The notes under the pieces: model-generated | What the model saw: only the letters and a program-made list of their open reading frames with translations | Databases searched by the model: none | What the model was told of the DNA's origin: nothing | Shown: in pieces, positions 51,808 through 60,634 of the stretch | How the letters are laid out: every line of letters begins with the position of its first letter | Position numbering within the stretch: position 1 is the first letter of the stretch | Assembly (NCBI GenBank): GCA_964612185.1 | Contig: CAZTCR010000005.1 | Location: 35,700 to 99,699 of the forward strand | From: UBA1447 sp964612185 | Lineage (GTDB): Bacteria; Bacillota; Clostridia; Oscillospirales; Acutalibacteraceae | DNA length: 64,000 bases | Direction of reading: 5' to 3' | Position numbers and translations under genes: made by a program

Positions 51808-52869
51808 TCAGTCCATATTCCTTTTCCTGTAAATAATATAGAGCATTAATTTTATCATAACATAAAACCCAAAGGTCATTCTAAACTTTGCCATGCAAAA
51901 AAACACTTTCCAGTGAAACGGCAAATAGTTTAATTGAAAGTGATTAAAAGCATCAATAAGAACAGGGTCCTTCAAAAATTCTCTGGTTTCCTTTAAAGAC
52001 TGCCGGAAACTCCCAGCTCTCACTGCGTAAATACCGCAAGATATAACGGCAAAACATATTCGATTGTATAAGGCCTGGTCCAACAATTCGTTATAATTAT
52101 TTTTTTCTATAAAGTCTTTAACATAAACTATCCATGGCTTCCAAAGCTTAAAAAAATCTTTTCTGTAAGCTTTTGTTCCGGATGTTGTGTTCATACGGAG
52201 ATAATGATATAAGGGGGTGTCAAGATATATGGCCGAATTCACATTCATTGCATATCTAAAGTTAAAGTCAATCGCTTCTGAGAAAATCTGGTTTCTGTCA
52301 ATAAATTTGATTGCATTTTTAACCACAAGTTCTCTTTTATAAAGCTTGCTGCAAACACTCGAGAGAGCGTCTATTTGTTCCGGGTGGCGCAGTTCTTCAT
52401 TTATCAACCCCAAAATCCGCCTTGCGAGTTTCTTTTTTACATTAGTAGAACTAAATACATCATTACCATTTCCAAAGATATGTTTTACGGTTGTGATGGT
52501 TTTTGTTTCGTTGTAATAAGCCGAAATTACAAACTCCGTGTTGTTTTTATTTGCCTCGGAATATAATAGCATGCAAGTTTCTGCTTCAATCCAATCGTCA
52601 CTATCAACAAAAAGAAGATACTCTCCCGTTGCACGAAGCATACCGGCGTTTCGCGCATCCGATAGTCCGCCGTTTGCTTTGTGAATTACACTCACTCTAC
52701 TGTCCAAACCGGCATACTCGTCGCATATCTCTGGGCAATTATCAGGAGAACCGTCATCAACCAGAATTATCTCTATATCTTTAAGTGTCTGGTTTATAAC
52801 GCTGTCTATACATTTTCTAATATACTGTTCGACATTATATATGGGTATAATTACGCTGATGCAAGCCAT
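51808..52869 (-). CDS. family 2 glycosyltransferase
   Basis: A 353-residue GT-A enzyme of the CpsI/EpsJ-like type: ISVIIPIYNVEQYIRKCIDSV, IEIILVDDGSPDNCPEICDE, KANGGLSDARNAGML and YLLFVDSDDWIE (DxD). C-terminal amphipathic or hydrophobic helices (FYVMIKLMLYIIY) suggest membrane attachment. It adds one sugar to the lipid-linked unit; which one is unknown. Confidence 0.9.
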   Translation of the reverse strand: MACISVIIPIYNVEQYIRKCIDSVINQTLKDIEIILVDDGSPDNCPEICDEYAGLDSRVSVIHKANGGLSDARNAGMLRATGEYLLFVDSDDWIEAETCMLLYSEANKNNTEFVISAYYNETKTITTVKHIFGNGNDVFSSTNVKKKLARRILGLINEELRHPEQIDALSSVCSKLYKRELVVKNAIKFIDRNQIFSEAIDFNFRYAMNVNSAIYLDTPLYHYLRMNTTSGTKAYRKDFFKLWKPWIVYVKDFIEKNNYNELLDQALYNRICFAVISCGIYAVRAGSFRQSLKETREFLKDPVLIDAFNHFQLNYLPFHWKVFFCMAKFRMTFGFYVMIKLMLYIIYRKRNMD

Positions 52870-52904
52870 GTTCCATTCCTTTCAACATGCTATCAATAAA
52901 TCAA

Positions 52905-54281
52905 TTATAGTACTCCGACTATATTGTTTTTTATAAGCCTGAACTTTCCGCTGCTCTCCCTGGGTATCTCATCCACATGTTTAATAATTATTTTAGTTTT
53001 TGTACCGAACTTGTGAAGAAACTCATTTTTCAGCAGTTCATCATATTCGGGTTTGTATATTCTTTTATCTATTTCAAGCAGAATTGTAATTTCGTCCATC
53101 TTATTTTGCACTGCTTGCGCTCTCACTAGTGCGTTAGGCATGTTTTTAAATAAATTAGCGACATTTCCGGCATTTATTTTTGCGCCTTCGGCTGTATATA
53201 AAAAGTCCAACCTCCTGCCTTGGATATTTATTATAATCGGTGACTCCATCCCGCATTCGCATTTTTCCCTGCTTGCTTCAAAAACCATTGCGTCACCGAT
53301 TCTGTAACGGATCAAAGGAGTCCCGTGAGTCATAAAACTTGTGACCAGCACTTCATCGCTGTCTTTTTCAAAATGTTCAAACACACCTGAAGCCAGCTCG
53401 ACATGAAGTGTCTGCTTTTCACACTCCGTAACAAAAGGCGCTCCTTCACTTGAAGCATACTGATCATATACTTTGCATTTGAATACCCGCTCAATTAATT
53501 CTCTGCCGGTTTTTGTTAATGTTTCTGAAGTTGGAAAAACAGCAATTGGTTTAAATTGAACATCTATATTGTGCCGTTCAATATATCCTGCTATATCACA
53601 GATTGACATGAAGAACCCGTCAATTGCTTGCGGTTTAAACCTATTAAGGCTTTCGACATAGTATTTCATGTTCTCTTCCGTAATGTTGAAAGAGGAATAG
53701 ATCATTTGTTTGCAAGCTTTATTGTACCGCCAAAACACTTTTTTCTTTTGATTTGGCGGGATAATATGCTTACCGTTAAAAGTTGCCCTTTTCATTTCTC
53801 TGTGTCGGAAACCTACCCGCGCCTTAAAGTGATCTAGCATTGCCATGCGCTTCATAACATCATCTGCAGTCGAAAAAACAACAAGTGATTTACCTGTCGT
53901 CCCACCTGTGTGCCCCTCCACTGCGCCCTTGCGGGGTATGGTGACGACATTATTGATATTGGCCCTGAGCATCTCTTTATCCACAATAGGTAATTTGCTG
54001 AGATCCTCAGTAGTTTTTATTGTTTTGAGGTCAATACCTGCATACAGGTCTTTATAAAACCTGCTGTTTTCAGCGGCAAATTGTATAAAGCTGAAGAGTT
54101 CCTGTTGTTGATATTCAAGCTTCTTTCCCAAGCTCCAGCCGTCAAAGTCATCCAAAAAAACCAAATAATCATAATAAGATTTACCGTAACGGCTTTTGTT
54201 GCGCTGATACCCGGAGAGAGTCACCATGATGTTCTGAAAAAACAATGGTGATCTATCATATGTTCTTTGAAAGCCTCCCAT
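52905..54281 (-). CDS. CapK/phenylacetate-CoA-ligase-like adenylate-forming protein
   Basis: A 458-residue protein of the CapK branch of adenylating enzymes. GHTGGTTGKSLVVFST is the phosphate loop (about 130), PIAVFPTSETLTKTGREL and YDQYASSEGAPFVTEC follow, and LIRYRIGDAMVF with GRRLDFLYTAEG is the hinge region. CapK proteins are common in capsule loci and may activate or transfer acyl groups to sugars. ATG at 54281 overlaps the stop of the upstream epimerase gene by one base (TAATG), with GGGAGA in front, so translation is coupled. It could handle an acid made by the cassette at 27-36 kb. Confidence 0.82.
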   Translation of the reverse strand: MGGFQRTYDRSPLFFQNIMVTLSGYQRNKSRYGKSYYDYLVFLDDFDGWSLGKKLEYQQQELFSFIQFAAENSRFYKDLYAGIDLKTIKTTEDLSKLPIVDKEMLRANINNVVTIPRKGAVEGHTGGTTGKSLVVFSTADDVMKRMAMLDHFKARVGFRHREMKRATFNGKHIIPPNQKKKVFWRYNKACKQMIYSSFNITEENMKYYVESLNRFKPQAIDGFFMSICDIAGYIERHNIDVQFKPIAVFPTSETLTKTGRELIERVFKCKVYDQYASSEGAPFVTECEKQTLHVELASGVFEHFEKDSDEVLVTSFMTHGTPLIRYRIGDAMVFEASREKCECGMESPIIINIQGRRLDFLYTAEGAKINAGNVANLFKNMPNALVRAQAVQNKMDEITILLEIDKRIYKPEYDELLKNEFLHKFGTKTKIIIKHVDEIPRESSGKFRLIKNNIVGVL

Positions 54282-55255
54282 TATAAGTTCTCCCTGTACC
54301 ACTCAATAGCCAATTTTATACCGTCCGCAAAACTGTATGACGGGTCATAACCAAGCATTATTTTGGCCTTGCTGATATCTGCGTTGCTGTGCTTGATATC
54401 GCCTGCCCTGTCCGGCCCGAAAACCGGTTCAATCTCTTTGCCGAGCGCCTTGCATAGATTATAGTAGATATCAATTAAATACTCCCTGCCGCCGTAGGCG
54501 ACATTATAAGCCTGCCCCGCGGCTTCATGCGGGGCTTTACACGCTTTGAGGTTTGCTTCCACAACATTCTCCACAAAAGTGAAATCCCTGCTCTGTTTGC
54601 CGTCCCCGTTGATGGTCGGGCGTTCCCCGTTCAACAGTTGCTTGATAAACTTTGGTATAACCGCGGCATAGTCTCCGTCCGGGTCCTGCCGCCTGCCGAA
54701 AACATTGAAATAGCGCAGGCCGTAGGTGTTTAACCCGTAAAGTTTATTATACAGTTTCCCATACTCCTCGTCAACCCGCTTGGTCAGCGCGTAGGGGGAA
54801 AGCAGGTTCCCCTCCCGCCCTTCTGTTTTGGGCAAATTTGGCTCATCGCCGTACACAGAAGAACTCGATGCGTACACAAAATTCTTAACGCCTGTCTGCT
54901 TGGCGGCTTCCATCATGTTCAGGGTGCCTTTGATGTTAATCTCCTCATACAGCAGCGGCATAGCAATACTTCTGGGCACGCTGCCCCAGGCTGCCTGGTT
55001 TAAAACATAATCAACGCCTTCGCATGCTTTTACACAAGCGTCAAGATCCCTTATGTCCGCCTGAATAAAGGTGTAATCCGGATTGTCAATAAACAAATCG
55101 ACATTGGCCCTTTTGCCTGTGGAAAGGTTGTCCATACACCTCACTTTGTACCCCAGGCGTAAAATGGCTTCGCAAAGGTTTGAGCCGATGAAGCCCGCGC
55201 CGCCCGTTACCAGAAAAACGGTATCTTTCTCAAATGCGATGCTGTCATAACCCAT
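54281..55255 (-). CDS. UDP-N-acetylhexosamine/uronate C4-epimerase (TviC/WbpP-like)
   Basis: A 324-residue extended SDR. FLVTGGAGFIGSNLCEAIL binds NAD, NQAAWGSVPRSIAMP and SSSSVYGDEPNLPKTEGREG and SPYALTKRVDEEYG (Tyr-x3-Lys) are closely TviC/WbpP-like, and RRQDPDGDYAAVIPKFI is the substrate loop. WbpP/TviC epimerise UDP-GlcNAc(A) to UDP-GalNAc(A). With the adjacent dehydrogenase (22 nt upstream) this forms the TviB/TviC pair. The start at 55255 behind GGGGG is preferred; a longer frame overlaps the dehydrogenase. Confidence 0.88.
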   Translation of the reverse strand: MGYDSIAFEKDTVFLVTGGAGFIGSNLCEAILRLGYKVRCMDNLSTGKRANVDLFIDNPDYTFIQADIRDLDACVKACEGVDYVLNQAAWGSVPRSIAMPLLYEEINIKGTLNMMEAAKQTGVKNFVYASSSSVYGDEPNLPKTEGREGNLLSPYALTKRVDEEYGKLYNKLYGLNTYGLRYFNVFGRRQDPDGDYAAVIPKFIKQLLNGERPTINGDGKQSRDFTFVENVVEANLKACKAPHEAAGQAYNVAYGGREYLIDIYYNLCKALGKEIEPVFGPDRAGDIKHSNADISKAKIMLGYDPSYSFADGIKLAIEWYRENL

Positions 55256-55277
55256 TTCAAATATCCCCCTTTGCACC

Positions 55278-56597
55278 TCACAGCCGCCAGTATTTATAGC
55301 CGGCCGACTCATAATCTTTTCGATTCAATAACCCTTTTATATCAACCAAAACCTTGTTCGCGTTAGCGCCGGGCTTAAATAACTTGCCGATATCTGCCAT
55401 ACTGAAGTTTAGAAACTCATCATGCGCCACTGCCAGCACAATCGCATCCATGTCCTTTATCTCTACCATTTTATTAAACTCAATGCCGTACTCATGTTTT
55501 GCTTCCGGGGCATCGGCGGCCGGGTCGGCAACCAAAGGGGTAATGCCGTACTCATGCAGTTCCCTGACAATATCGATTACCCTTGTGTTTCTTGTATCGG
55601 GACAGTTTTCTTTAAAGGTGAAGCCCAGGATGGCCACCCGCGCCGCTTTAACGGGCACATCGGCAATAATCAGTTGTTTGATCAGGTTCTCTACAACATA
55701 TTTTCCCATATCGTCATTGATTCTGCGGCCCGCAAGAATGATTTGCGAGTGATATCCCACCTGGTCGGCTTTATAGGTTAAATAGTAGGGGTCCACGCCG
55801 ATGCAGTGCCCCCCGACAAGCCCAGGCGAAAACTTCAAAAAATTCCATTTGGTCCCTGCCGCCGCCAGCACCGCTTTGGTGTCAATCCCCATCTTGTTAA
55901 AAATTATCGACAGTTCGTTCATAAATGCGATATTGATGTCCCTTTGGCTGTTTTCAATCACCTTTGCCGCTTCCGCTACCTTAATACTTTCCGCCCGGTG
56001 CACGCCGGCCTCAACAACCAGTTCATACACCTTTGCAATCGTTTCCAGCGTTTCCTCGTCCATACCGGATACGATTTTGACAATGTTTTCCAGCCGGTGC
56101 GCTTTGTCGCCCGGATTGATACGCTCAGGGGAATACCCCACCTTAAAATCCAAACCGCATTTAAGCCCGGATTCTTTTTCCAGTATCGGCACGCAGATAT
56201 CTTCGGTTACCCCGGGATAAACCGTTGATTCGTAAACCACAACGGAGCCTTTTGTCAAGTTGCGCCCGAGCACATGGCTGGCACCTTCAACAGGTCTTAA
56301 GTCCGGGGTCTTATCGGCGTTAATGGGCGTCGGAACCGCGACAATATGGAACTTTGCTTCCCGGAGTTTTGTTTCGTCCGATGTAAAGTCAACCGAACAA
56401 TTGGCAATCACCTCATTGCCAACCTCTTTTGTGGGGTCTATGCCTTTTTTGTACAGTTCAACTTTTACCTCGTTAATGTCAAACCCGATTACCGCTGCTT
56501 TTCTTGAAAAAGAAACGGCGATGGGCATGCCGACATAACCCAACCCGATCAGGGATATCTTTTCCTGCCTGCTTTGAATTTTTGTGTAAAGATCCAT
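55278..56597 (-). CDS. UDP-N-acetylhexosamine 6-dehydrogenase (TviB/WbpO-like)
   Basis: A 439-residue nucleotide-sugar dehydrogenase. ISLIGLGYVGMPIAV binds NAD, VPTPINADKTPDLRPVEGA and YESTVYPGVTEDICVPILE are typical, GYSPERINPGDK marks the UDP-N-acetylhexosamine branch, and SPGLVGGHCIGVDPYYLTY carries the catalytic Cys. C-terminal FKENCPDTRNTRVIDIV and a UDP-binding domain complete it. Two-step oxidation gives UDP-GlcNAcA or UDP-GalNAcA. With the epimerase next door the likely product is UDP-N-acetyl-D-galactosaminuronate, so the EPS should be acidic. Confidence 0.92.
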   Translation of the reverse strand: MDLYTKIQSRQEKISLIGLGYVGMPIAVSFSRKAAVIGFDINEVKVELYKKGIDPTKEVGNEVIANCSVDFTSDETKLREAKFHIVAVPTPINADKTPDLRPVEGASHVLGRNLTKGSVVVYESTVYPGVTEDICVPILEKESGLKCGLDFKVGYSPERINPGDKAHRLENIVKIVSGMDEETLETIAKVYELVVEAGVHRAESIKVAEAAKVIENSQRDINIAFMNELSIIFNKMGIDTKAVLAAAGTKWNFLKFSPGLVGGHCIGVDPYYLTYKADQVGYHSQIILAGRRINDDMGKYVVENLIKQLIIADVPVKAARVAILGFTFKENCPDTRNTRVIDIVRELHEYGITPLVADPAADAPEAKHEYGIEFNKMVEIKDMDAIVLAVAHDEFLNFSMADIGKLFKPGANANKVLVDIKGLLNRKDYESAGYKYWRL

Positions 56598-56612
56598 GAT
56601 TTTCCCCTTGCC

Positions 56613-57716
56613 TTATGTAATTTTTAAATGGGCGAGCATATCGGTATTCACCTTGTCAACATCGTACTTTTCTTTGCAAAACGCAAAACTCGCATTGCCC
56701 ATTTTTTCAACCTCGGCCGGGTTTTGTATGAACCACTCCATTTTTGCCGTCAGCGCGCCGGTATCCTGAACCGGAACAAGAAATCCGGTGATACCGTCAA
56801 GCACAGTCTCCCTGCATCCCGGCGCGTCGGTCGTAATGATTGCCCGGCCCATCGCCATCGCTTCAAGTACGGTCCTGGGCGTTCCCTCCCGGTATGACGG
56901 CAGCACATAAACCGAACATTGCCGGAAGTAACTCGGCACATCATCGGTTTCACCGAAATAATCGATGATGCCCTCCTCAATGTAGGGTTTGAGGTCCTCC
57001 GCCTTTAAGGAATCCTGGATGTCCTCAACCGCGCCCAGCAGCATAAACCTCACGGCCGGGTACTTTGCTTTTATAGCTTTTGCTGCTTGAAGATATTCCC
57101 GAACACCTTTGCTGAACATAACCCTCGAAAGCATAAAGAATGTCATTTTCCCCGGCAACGGCGCCGGTGCGAACTTTTTCATGTTGACACCTGAACCGTT
57201 AACCAGCCTGCACTTTTCGGTTTTGACGAGTTTCAACTGCTCAAACTCATCTAAATCATCGGTATTTTGAAAAATCACCGTATCTGCACACATAAACCCG
57301 ATTTTGTAAAGTATACGCACAAGGGTCTTGACAACCTTCGCTTTCGCTGTCTTGGCGGTAAAGGCGTAGCCGGCTCCTGTGACCATGGAGTTAATGTTTT
57401 TTACACCGGTGAGTTTTGCCGCTATCGCGCCGTAAATGACCGGTTTTATGGTATAACCGAGTGTGATGTCCGGTTTTTCTCTTTTAAAAAGCTTCCGCAG
57501 CGCTAAGAAATACTTTATATCTTCCTTAACGCTGAGGCCGTTTTTGTTTAATGGGAGAAGCTCAAAGCGAACACCAAGTTCCTTGATTTTGTCCAAACCG
57601 TCCTCATTCGGACCCGTGACAATAACATCATAACCCAGAGCGATGATTTCCTTGACTAAATCTCCTCTGAAATTATAGGTGGTTCTGTTTTTTGGTGATA
57701 TTAAAACAAACTTCAA
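56613..57716 (-). CDS. family 4 glycosyltransferase (EpsD/PglA-like)
   Basis: A 367-residue GT-B enzyme. FVLISPKNRTTYNFRGDLVKE and VRFELLPLNKNGLS lie in the acceptor domain, TLGYTIKPVIYGAIAAKLTG is characteristic of this branch, and RVMFSKGVREYLQAAK with YVLPSYREGTPRTVLEAMAMG (E-x7-E) forms the donor domain. Relatives such as PglA add N-acetylgalactosamine as second sugar on a lipid carrier. It is among the first genes after the initiating transferase, so it may add the second sugar. Confidence 0.9.
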   Translation of the reverse strand: MKFVLISPKNRTTYNFRGDLVKEIIALGYDVIVTGPNEDGLDKIKELGVRFELLPLNKNGLSVKEDIKYFLALRKLFKREKPDITLGYTIKPVIYGAIAAKLTGVKNINSMVTGAGYAFTAKTAKAKVVKTLVRILYKIGFMCADTVIFQNTDDLDEFEQLKLVKTEKCRLVNGSGVNMKKFAPAPLPGKMTFFMLSRVMFSKGVREYLQAAKAIKAKYPAVRFMLLGAVEDIQDSLKAEDLKPYIEEGIIDYFGETDDVPSYFRQCSVYVLPSYREGTPRTVLEAMAMGRAIITTDAPGCRETVLDGITGFLVPVQDTGALTAKMEWFIQNPAEVEKMGNASFAFCKEKYDVDKVNTDMLAHLKIT

Positions 57717-57755
57717 AACTTCATCCCTTGCTGTTCACGGGCAGGCGCAGCGGCA

Positions 57756-58694
57756 TCAACCGCTCACATTTCCTTCCCGGGTTAATAAGTTTGCCCTCAA
57801 ATTCTTCACCATCAGTTCAAACAGCCGTTCGTTAACCTTGTCCGAAACATAACAGTTGTGGGGCGTTATAATGACCTTTTCAAAGTTCCACAATTCGCTG
57901 TGGGAAGGTAACGGTTCTTCCTCAAACACATCAAGCGCTACGCCAAGGAACCGGTCTTTTTTAAGATAATCGATAAGTGCGGTTTCGTCCACCACACCCC
58001 CGCGCGAAACATTGACAAGCACACTGCCCGGTTTCATCGCCGCAAACCGGCAATCGTTCATAAACTGCCGTGTATACGCAGTCAGCGGTAATGCGAGCAC
58101 AATAATATCGCTTCGGCCAAGCGCCTCATTCACATCATCCGGTGCGCAAAAACCGTCACACAAACATGCTTCCTCCGGCGATAAACATCTTGTGTCCACC
58201 CCGGTAACCTGAACGCCGAAAGCCTTCAGCCTTTTTGCCGTTTCTGCCCCGACACGGCCAAACCCGATAATGGCCGCCGTTTTGCACGAAAGCTCCCGGA
58301 GATCAAACTGTTTAACCCACTTCCGCTCAAACTGCGCTTGATAAAACCCGCGCGAGTTCTTATAAATTTCCAGAATTTTAAGCACAATCCACTCCGCCAT
58401 CGGGATGCTGTATACCCCCGCGGCGCTATCCAATTTGATGCCTTGCTTTTCAATATATTCAACCGGGATTCTGTCCAGCCCGACGCTGGTCAGCTGAATA
58501 TATTTTAAGTTTTTAAAATCAGCAATGTCATTATAAAGAAAAAGAGCGTTACAGACAACTGCTTCAATATCATCTGTTTCAATGTTTAAAAATGCCCGTT
58601 CGTCCCGGACAAATACAATTTCATACCCGAGTTCTTTGATGGTTTCTATTTGAGATTCGCTGTAATGAAAGGCGCCTGTCAGGAGCAGTTTCAT
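57756..58694 (-). CDS. D-2-hydroxyacid dehydrogenase-like NAD enzyme
   Basis: A 312-residue member of the D-isomer-specific 2-hydroxyacid dehydrogenase family. IIGFGRVGAETAKRLKAFG binds NAD, VNVSRGGVVDETALIDYL has the catalytic Arg, VFEEEPLP the Glu and IITPHNCYVSD the His. SAAGVYSIPMAEWIV is the usual substrate-side motif. It would reduce a 2-keto acid to a D-hydroxyacid or the reverse. It is preceded by the 180-bp repeat copy C (23 nt from the start) and then by an HpcH/HpaI aldolase gene; aldolase plus dehydrogenase suggests formation of a hydroxyacid used by the EPS pathway. Substrate unknown. Confidence 0.87.
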   Translation of the reverse strand: MKLLLTGAFHYSESQIETIKELGYEIVFVRDERAFLNIETDDIEAVVCNALFLYNDIADFKNLKYIQLTSVGLDRIPVEYIEKQGIKLDSAAGVYSIPMAEWIVLKILEIYKNSRGFYQAQFERKWVKQFDLRELSCKTAAIIGFGRVGAETAKRLKAFGVQVTGVDTRCLSPEEACLCDGFCAPDDVNEALGRSDIIVLALPLTAYTRQFMNDCRFAAMKPGSVLVNVSRGGVVDETALIDYLKKDRFLGVALDVFEEEPLPSHSELWNFEKVIITPHNCYVSDKVNERLFELMVKNLRANLLTREGNVSG

Positions 58695-58717
58695 AAATCA
58701 TTCTCAATTCATTAAAT

Positions 58718-58896
58718 ATACTAATTTCCATTTAAAAGATAGACAAGTCTATCTTTTAATCCGCTGTCAAAGACAGCGGAGGCAGCATTTGCTGCCGGAA
58801 ATACCGTTCAATGCTATCTGTCTGCGGCTTCAGCCGCAGCGGCAAGCATTGCTTGCCGATTAAAATTGTGTCTACAATTTTAATGCAGAATAGTAT
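58718..58896 (-). repeat. 180-bp structured repeat, copy C (within the EPS transcript)
   Basis: A 179-bp copy, closest to copy B; main changes are a shortened loop in the second hairpin (CCGCTGTC-AAA-GACAGCGG), one base between hairpins and a changed loop in CGGCAAGC-ATT-GCTTGCCG. All stems are intact. It separates the aldolase gene (upstream) from the dehydrogenase gene (start 23 nt away). The aldolase reading frame ends inside it at 58880. Confidence 0.85.
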
Positions 58897-59728
58897 TATG
58901 ATTCAGGTTGCTGACAATGTCATCCACGCATTGTTTCACATCTGCCATGTTCTTTATGAAGAATTCCTCATTTTTTTGCAGAAGCGCCTGTTCGTAAAGC
59001 CGGATTTTTAAGATATCCGTCTTAAAAACATTTTCTACTTCTACTAAATCTGCGGCGGCATCCGTTTTCAAAAAAGTTCTGGATAAAATAACCCGGCTTG
59101 ATCCCAGCCGGTAGTGTTCCGCAATAATTTTTTCGGCCGGCAAGGTTCCCTGTCCGATGCGGGCAATGCCACCGAACCCATAAGGGACGCCGGCGGCCTT
59201 AAATTTATTGCAGAGCTTTTCCACCGTACCGTCCGCCAGCAGTTCAAACATGAATTTCATCCCGTATTCCAGGTGCAAATCATTGATACCGATGTGAATC
59301 GAGTCGATACCTTTGAGCGTCAGAATTTCATCCGCATTTTCAACCGCCTGCGCCGTTTCGCACAAAAGGCATACTTGCGCCCGTGAACCGATAAAATCTA
59401 TAAAGGCCTCCACCTCATATTTCGTCTTGTAAAAGGGAAGCATGACGATATCCGCGCCGTCGTTGATTACCCTTTCGACTTCAGCCTTTGACCCTGAATA
59501 AATCGGGTTAACACGCACCAACAGTTTTGCTGTTGTAAGGACAGCCCGAATTTTTTTGACATCGTCAATGGTATGGCGCGAAATCACCGTGTCCAAATGG
59601 CCCTGTCTATCTTCCTTCCCCAGCACTTCAAGGTCAATGAATATCCGGTCAACACCGCTATTTTCCGCTATTTTCGCGATGCCTGCATGGTTGGTGATAT
59701 ACATGAGTTCCAGCGGCATGTCAGCCAT
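58880..59728 (-). CDS. HpcH/HpaI-family aldolase
   Basis: A 282-residue TIM-barrel aldolase of the HpcH/HpaI/citrate-lyase-beta superfamily. VDRIFIDLEVLGKEDRQG carries the acidic metal residue, LLVRVNPIYSG the substrate Arg and VMLPFYKTKYEVEAFI the central strand. CLLCETAQAVENADEIL (Glu) and IHIGINDLHLEYG (Asp) complete the Mg site. Known members join pyruvate to an aldehyde or split such products. It overlaps the initiating transferase by 8 nt, so it is translated as an early EPS gene. Its last six codons and stop are supplied by the end of repeat copy C, so the original C-terminus has probably been changed. Confidence 0.85.
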   Translation of the reverse strand: MADMPLELMYITNHAGIAKIAENSGVDRIFIDLEVLGKEDRQGHLDTVISRHTIDDVKKIRAVLTTAKLLVRVNPIYSGSKAEVERVINDGADIVMLPFYKTKYEVEAFIDFIGSRAQVCLLCETAQAVENADEILTLKGIDSIHIGINDLHLEYGMKFMFELLADGTVEKLCNKFKAAGVPYGFGGIARIGQGTLPAEKIIAEHYRLGSSRVILSRTFLKTDAAADLVEVENVFKTDILKIRLYEQALLQKNEEFFIKNMADVKQCVDDIVSNLNHNTILH

Positions 59729-60383
59729 CCTCGCTTTCGCCGGCAGTATCGGTTATTTGAGAAAGCGGCACTTGAGTCGTACCGGCCGGCGCTGCCGTTT
59801 CGGCAGTGTTCACATTATCTTTCATGGCAAGCACTTTGAAAATGGTCTTAACAAGTATCTTCAGTTCAAACAACAACGAAAGGTTGTCAACATAGGCCAC
59901 ATCCAGTTCAATACGCTTCTCCCATGGCACATCTTTTCTGCCGTTCACCTGCGCCCAACCCGTTACCCCGGGGCGGACGCTAAAACGCTTTTTTTGCTCC
60001 GGCGTATATTGCTCTAATGGCCATGGATGGTAGGTCAGCGTGGGCCGGGGACCGATGAGCGACATGTCCCCCTTGATAATGTTAAAAAACTGAGGCAGTT
60101 CGTCAATGCTTGTTTTCCGAATCAGTTTACCGACTCTTGTTACGCGCGCGTCCTGCTTTTTTTCGTACACACCGCCTTGCTCCGCGCCGACACACATGGA
60201 CCTGAATTTATATATTTTGAAGATTTTTCCGTTTAACCCGAGGCGGTCCTGCTTAAAAATGACAGGGCCTTTCGATTCCAGTTTGATTAACACGGCAACC
60301 AAAAGCAGCAGCGGCAGGCAGATGATTATTCCGGTAAAGGACACAACAATATCAAGGATTCTTTTAACTGCCTTATAAAACAA
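59721..60383 (-). CDS. initiating sugar-phosphate transferase (undecaprenyl-phosphate type)
   Basis: A 220-residue monotopic phosphoglycosyltransferase of the bacterial sugar transferase family (PglC/WcaJ C-terminal-like). KRILDIVVSFTGIIICLPLLL is the membrane re-entrant helix, FKQDRLGLNGKIFKIYKFRSM and RKTSIDELPQFFNIIKGDMSLIGPRP carry the catalytic Asp-Glu (DELPQ), and RPGVTGWAQVNGR follows. It starts the repeat unit by moving a sugar 1-phosphate to undecaprenyl phosphate. It is the first gene of the EPS transcript. The start is a TTG at 60383 with GGGTGG upstream. The final 30 residues are a Thr/Ala/Glu-rich tail. Confidence 0.93.
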   Translation of the reverse strand: MFYKAVKRILDIVVSFTGIIICLPLLLLVAVLIKLESKGPVIFKQDRLGLNGKIFKIYKFRSMCVGAEQGGVYEKKQDARVTRVGKLIRKTSIDELPQFFNIIKGDMSLIGPRPTLTYHPWPLEQYTPEQKKRFSVRPGVTGWAQVNGRKDVPWEKRIELDVAYVDNLSLLFELKILVKTIFKVLAMKDNVNTAETAAPAGTTQVPLSQITDTAGESEDG

Positions 60384-60473
60384 ATTTCAGCCACCCTTTC
60401 TCCTGCATCGTGATATACCGCAACGGCTCCCTCCGTAACAACAAAACCCCAGCCTATACAGTCATCATAAGGC

Positions 60474-60490
60474 GCAATTTATTAAATTGC
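60474..60490 (-). promoter_or_regulatory. perfect hairpin at the 5' end of the EPS leader
   Basis: GCAATTT-ATT-AAATTGC begins about 4 nt after the predicted transcription start (near 60494). It could be an operator or a stem that protects the 5' end of the long mRNA. Confidence 0.5.
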
Positions 60491-60500
60491 TATACGCTAT

Positions 60501-60529
60501 ATTTTACAACAATATCGGTCATGCGTCAA
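60501..60529 (-). promoter_or_regulatory. main promoter of the EPS operon
   Basis: On the minus strand TTGACG (60524-60529), 17 bp, TAAAAT (60501-60506). It is the only strong promoter found ahead of the roughly 36-kb run of co-directional EPS genes. Confidence 0.78.
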
Positions 60530-60538
60530 GCATGACGC
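60523..60538. promoter_or_regulatory. palindromic operator candidate overlapping the EPS -35 box
   Basis: GCGTCA-TGCT-TGACGC (minus strand), a perfect 6+6 inverted repeat whose right half contains the -35 hexamer. A protein bound here would block RNA polymerase. No regulator gene for it is visible in the window. Confidence 0.5.
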
Positions 60539-60579
60539 GGTTCATCAGTTGCCCCGTTTCCTGTTTGAGGCAAAAAGTA

Positions 60580-60614
60580 AAACGAACCTCCCTTTTTTAT
60601 GATGAGGTCCGTTT
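60580..60614 (-). terminator. intrinsic terminator before the EPS promoter
   Basis: On the minus strand AAACGGACCTC pairs with GAGGTTCGTTT (one mismatch) and ends in TTTTAC. It closes the two-gene unit at 60635-62015 just upstream of the EPS promoter. Confidence 0.75.
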
Positions 60615-60634
60615 TTATATCCTGCTATTCCGGC

